A stretch of DNA of 6,591 bases from JAXLWB01 sp046328715 (GTDB lineage: Bacteria > Chloroflexota > Anaerolineae > Caldilineales > Caldilineaceae). The DNA lies in assembly GCA_046328715.1 (NCBI GenBank), contig JAXLWB010000089.1, positions 1 to 6,591 of the forward strand, written 5' to 3'. Of the stretch, positions 4,686 through 6,591 are shown piece by piece. A program made the position numbers and the translations under genes. The notes beneath the pieces were generated by a model, which was given only the letters and a program-made list of their open reading frames with translations, did not search any database and was not told where the DNA came from. Positions within the stretch are counted from its first letter, which is position 1; each line of letters opens with the position of its first letter.

Positions 4686-5633
4686 TTGAATCAACTTTTT
4701 GAGAACCATTTCGGCCTTGTGCTGGTTACGACCGTCTTTACGACGGTTTTGGCCGTCATTACTGGCGTCTATACCTATCAGTCCTGGTACAAACCCACAA
4801 CAGGTTTGGCCAAGATTGGCTCACGCATTAGCTTTTTATGGTGGACGCTGGCGATCTTTGTGTTGGCCATTCTCTACAGCTATAAGATTCTGATTTTCTA
4901 CATCTGGCTGATGGCGTTCCTGGCGCTCAAAGAATTTCTCTCAATGACGCCCACGCGGCGCGCCGATCGGCGGGTGCTCTTCTTTGCTTATCTGGCCTTA
5001 CCGATTCAGTTTATCCTGATCCTGTTCCATCAGAAGGATCTCTTTGTCGTCTTTGTGCCGATCCATGTCTTCCTGGTCTTGCCGATCATTATGGTATTAA
5101 GCGGCGAGACCAAAGGATTTCTACAAGCGTGGGCGCTGTTGGGCTGGGGCATCATCACCACAGTCTACAGTTTGGGCTTTCTTGCCTATCTCTTGGTGCT
5201 GCCCGTTGCTCAGAGCCCGACAGTGGCTGGCAGCGGACTCTTCCTGTTTCTAGTCGGCCTGGCGCAGCTCAACCATGCGGCGCAATATGTCTTTGGCAAA
5301 CGTTTTTCTTCTCCGCAACTGAGCCTCAAGGTGAGCACGACGCGCAACTGGGCGAGTTTGCTGGGCAGCATCGTAGTCAGCATTCCGGCGGCGATGATTT
5401 TGGCCCCCTGGCTCACGCCCTTTAGCCAACTCGAAGCAGCAATGATGGGGGCGATCATTGCTGTGGGTGCCTTTATTGGCTACATCATTCTCTCGGCCAT
5501 CAAGGGCGATCTGCAATTTAAAGATCGAGGCACGATGACCCCAGGGCGAGGCGGCATTCTCAACCGCATCGACACCTTTATCTACACAGCGCCATTGTTC
5601 TATTACCTGGTTCATCTTTTGCATTTTGGGTAG
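4686..5633 (+). CDS. CdsA-like phosphatidate cytidylyltransferase family membrane protein
   Basis: A very hydrophobic 315-residue protein with about eight predicted membrane helices (roughly residues 10-30, 50-85, 97-138, 147-173, 182-200, 222-242, 251-270 and 298-312). It ends in the CdsA signature region at 270-296. CdsA enzymes make CDP-diacylglycerol from CTP and phosphatidate for phospholipid synthesis. Spacing of the signature is kept: S270, K273, K279-D280, G282, P286-G287, G289-G290, R294 and D296. Three usual positions differ: Gly274 for Arg, Arg288 for His in PGHGG, and Asn293 for Asp in DRxD. This looks like a paralog of the YnbB sort rather than the housekeeping enzyme, and activity on phosphatidate and CTP is uncertain. 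The TTG start is set by an AGGAAGG site. The gene ends 5 bases before a PlsC-like acyltransferase gene, supporting a lipid role. Its start follows a heptad-repeat spacer. Confidence 0.82.
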   Translation: MNQLFENHFGLVLVTTVFTTVLAVITGVYTYQSWYKPTTGLAKIGSRISFLWWTLAIFVLAILYSYKILIFYIWLMAFLALKEFLSMTPTRRADRRVLFFAYLALPIQFILILFHQKDLFVVFVPIHVFLVLPIIMVLSGETKGFLQAWALLGWGIITTVYSLGFLAYLLVLPVAQSPTVAGSGLFLFLVGLAQLNHAAQYVFGKRFSSPQLSLKVSTTRNWASLLGSIVVSIPAAMILAPWLTPFSQLEAAMMGAIIAVGAFIGYIILSAIKGDLQFKDRGTMTPGRGGILNRIDTFIYTAPLFYYLVHLLHFG

Positions 5634-5638
5634 CTATT

Positions 5639-6277
5639 ATGAAATATCTTCAAATGCTCTTTTTTATCCTGATAGTTCGCCCATTGGTGGCAGTGGTGTT
5701 AGGATTAGATCTGTTGGGCGTGGAACGGTTACCATTGCAAGGGCCGGCCATTATTGCCGCTAACCACAACAGCCACCTGGACACGCTGACCTTGATGTCG
5801 CTCTGGCCGCTAGAGCGATTGTACAAGGTGCGCCCAATTGCGGCTGCGGATTACTTTCTGACCAATCCGATTCTCTCCTGGTTTAGCCGCAACATCATGC
5901 ACATCATTCCGATCGACCGCCAACGCAAGGATCGCAGCGTCGATGCCCTGGCTGAATCGTCCGAATCTTTGGCGGAAGAGAATATTTTGCTGCTCTTTCC
6001 CGAAGGATCCCGGGGAGAGCCGGAGAAGCTGAGTAGCTTTAAGAGTGGCATCGCCCGCTTGACCGAGCGCCATCCCGAGGCACCGATTATCCCGATCTTT
6101 ATGCATGGCTTGGGCAAGGCATTGCCACGCGGCACCTTTTTGCTGGTTCCATTTTTTGTCGATATTATCATTGGTGAGCCAATTTACTGGCGTGGTTCGG
6201 TGGCGGCGACCATGCAGGAATACGAACAGGCCATGAGCAAATTGGCTGAACAGATTGATGCACCGCCGTGGGAGTAA
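5639..6277 (+). CDS. PlsC-like 1-acylglycerol-3-phosphate acyltransferase
   Basis: A 212-residue membrane-associated acyltransferase of the PlsC/LPLAT superfamily (PF01553). These enzymes transfer an acyl chain to lysophosphatidate or related acceptors, giving phosphatidate, the CdsA substrate. The catalytic HX4D motif is NHNSHLD at residues 42-48 (H43, D48). The acceptor-binding FPEGSRG motif is at 120-126 and is followed by FKSGIARL at 134-141. The proline motif IIPIFMHG is at 150-157. Residues 5-24 form one N-terminal hydrophobic helix that may anchor it to the membrane. Length is slightly short of typical PlsC, but all four blocks are present. The ATG is 5 bases after the CdsA-like stop, and no strong Shine-Dalgarno is seen, so coupling is likely. 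The acceptor may not be lysophosphatidate, since many genomes carry several such paralogs. Confidence 0.9.
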   Translation: MKYLQMLFFILIVRPLVAVVLGLDLLGVERLPLQGPAIIAANHNSHLDTLTLMSLWPLERLYKVRPIAAADYFLTNPILSWFSRNIMHIIPIDRQRKDRSVDALAESSESLAEENILLLFPEGSRGEPEKLSSFKSGIARLTERHPEAPIIPIFMHGLGKALPRGTFLLVPFFVDIIIGEPIYWRGSVAATMQEYEQAMSKLAEQIDAPPWE

Positions 6278-6279
6278 CG

Positions 6280-6591
6280 ATGGGTGAAGAACCACCACTT
6301 TTAGAAGTAAACCACCTCTCGGTCGATTATGTGGCCGTTGGCAAAAAGCCAGCCCACGCGCTCGAGGATGTCAGCTTTCAACTGCGCCGGGGCGAAATGC
6401 TCGGGGTGGTGGGCGAAAGCGGCTGCGGCAAGACAACCTTGATGCTGGCGCTGATGCGGCTGTTGCCAGGGGCAGGGCGCATCGTCGAGGGGCAGGTCAA
6501 GCTGCAAGGGCGAGACATTCTCGATCTGAGCGAAGCCGAGATGGCGGATGTTCGATGGAAAAACATCTCGATGATCTTCCAAGGGGCGATG
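6280..6591 (+). CDS. Opp/Dpp-type ABC transporter ATPase, N-terminal part
   Basis: The first 104 codons of an ABC ATPase, cut by the window end. The Walker A motif GESGCGKTT is at residues 45-53, after GEMLGVV. The following segment MRLLPGAGRIVEGQV is typical of oligopeptide/dipeptide (OppD/DppD) transporters, where the site reads ..GESGxGK and LLP precedes the glycine-rich turn. The Q-loop FQGAM (100-104, Q101) is the last thing seen and normally continues NALNP in this family. Walker B and the C-terminal oligopeptide domain lie outside. The ATG is 2 bases after the PlsC-like stop, with GGGAG at 6270-6274 giving a 5-base spacing. It is therefore in the same operon. The substrate cannot be told from this fragment; peptides are the family norm, but the lipid-gene context leaves it open. 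Confidence 0.9.
   Translation, partial: MGEEPPLLEVNHLSVDYVAVGKKPAHALEDVSFQLRRGEMLGVVGESGCGKTTLMLALMRLLPGAGRIVEGQVKLQGRDILDLSEAEMADVRWKNISMIFQGAM

Overview
The window is bacterial chromosomal DNA. It holds eight protein genes in two divergent blocks, separated by an unusually structured 543-base noncoding region. Most genes look GC-rich: lines I counted in leuC are about 60% G+C. The toxin-antitoxin pair and the central spacer are more AT-rich, about 35-50% in the lines I counted. Gene content (type-S33 prolyl aminopeptidase, CdsA-like and PlsC-like proteins, Opp/Dpp-type ABC ATPase) and heptanucleotide repeats between genes give an impression of a Chloroflexota-like bacterium. That is an impression only, because no rRNA or other firm marker is present.

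Left block, minus strand, reading right to left: a DUF433 antitoxin-like gene (2737-2432), an overlapping DUF5615 PIN-like toxin gene (2463-2128), leuC (2113-710) and leuD (634-44). LeuC and LeuD are the two subunits of isopropylmalate isomerase in leucine biosynthesis. Both carry intact key motifs, including the three [4Fe-4S] cysteines of LeuC. The TA pair sits 14 bases upstream of leuC, where leuA or leuB might be expected, so the leucine genes may be co-transcribed with a toxin-antitoxin module. A near-perfect 18-bp hairpin built from 7-base units lies between leuC and leuD.

Central spacer, 2738-3280: no convincing gene. It contains a 7-bp palindrome near the start of the TA operon. It also has two sigma70-like promoters pointing right and four consecutive inverted repeats. 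The last of these, 3111-3222, folds as a closed two-arm junction whose 5' end coincides with the predicted transcription start of the rightward genes. This is the best candidate in the window for an undescribed element: a structured 5' leader, a small RNA, or a small nonautonomous repeat.

Right block, plus strand: a prolyl aminopeptidase-like alpha/beta hydrolase (3281-4579), then a 106-base spacer filled with heptanucleotide units. A tight cluster follows: a CdsA-like membrane cytidylyltransferase with a degenerate signature (4686-5633), a PlsC-like acyltransferase (5639-6277) and the first 104 codons of an Opp/Dpp-type ABC ATPase (6280 to the window edge). Gaps of 5 and 2 bases suggest these three are one operon linking phospholipid-precursor chemistry with a transporter whose other parts lie outside the window.
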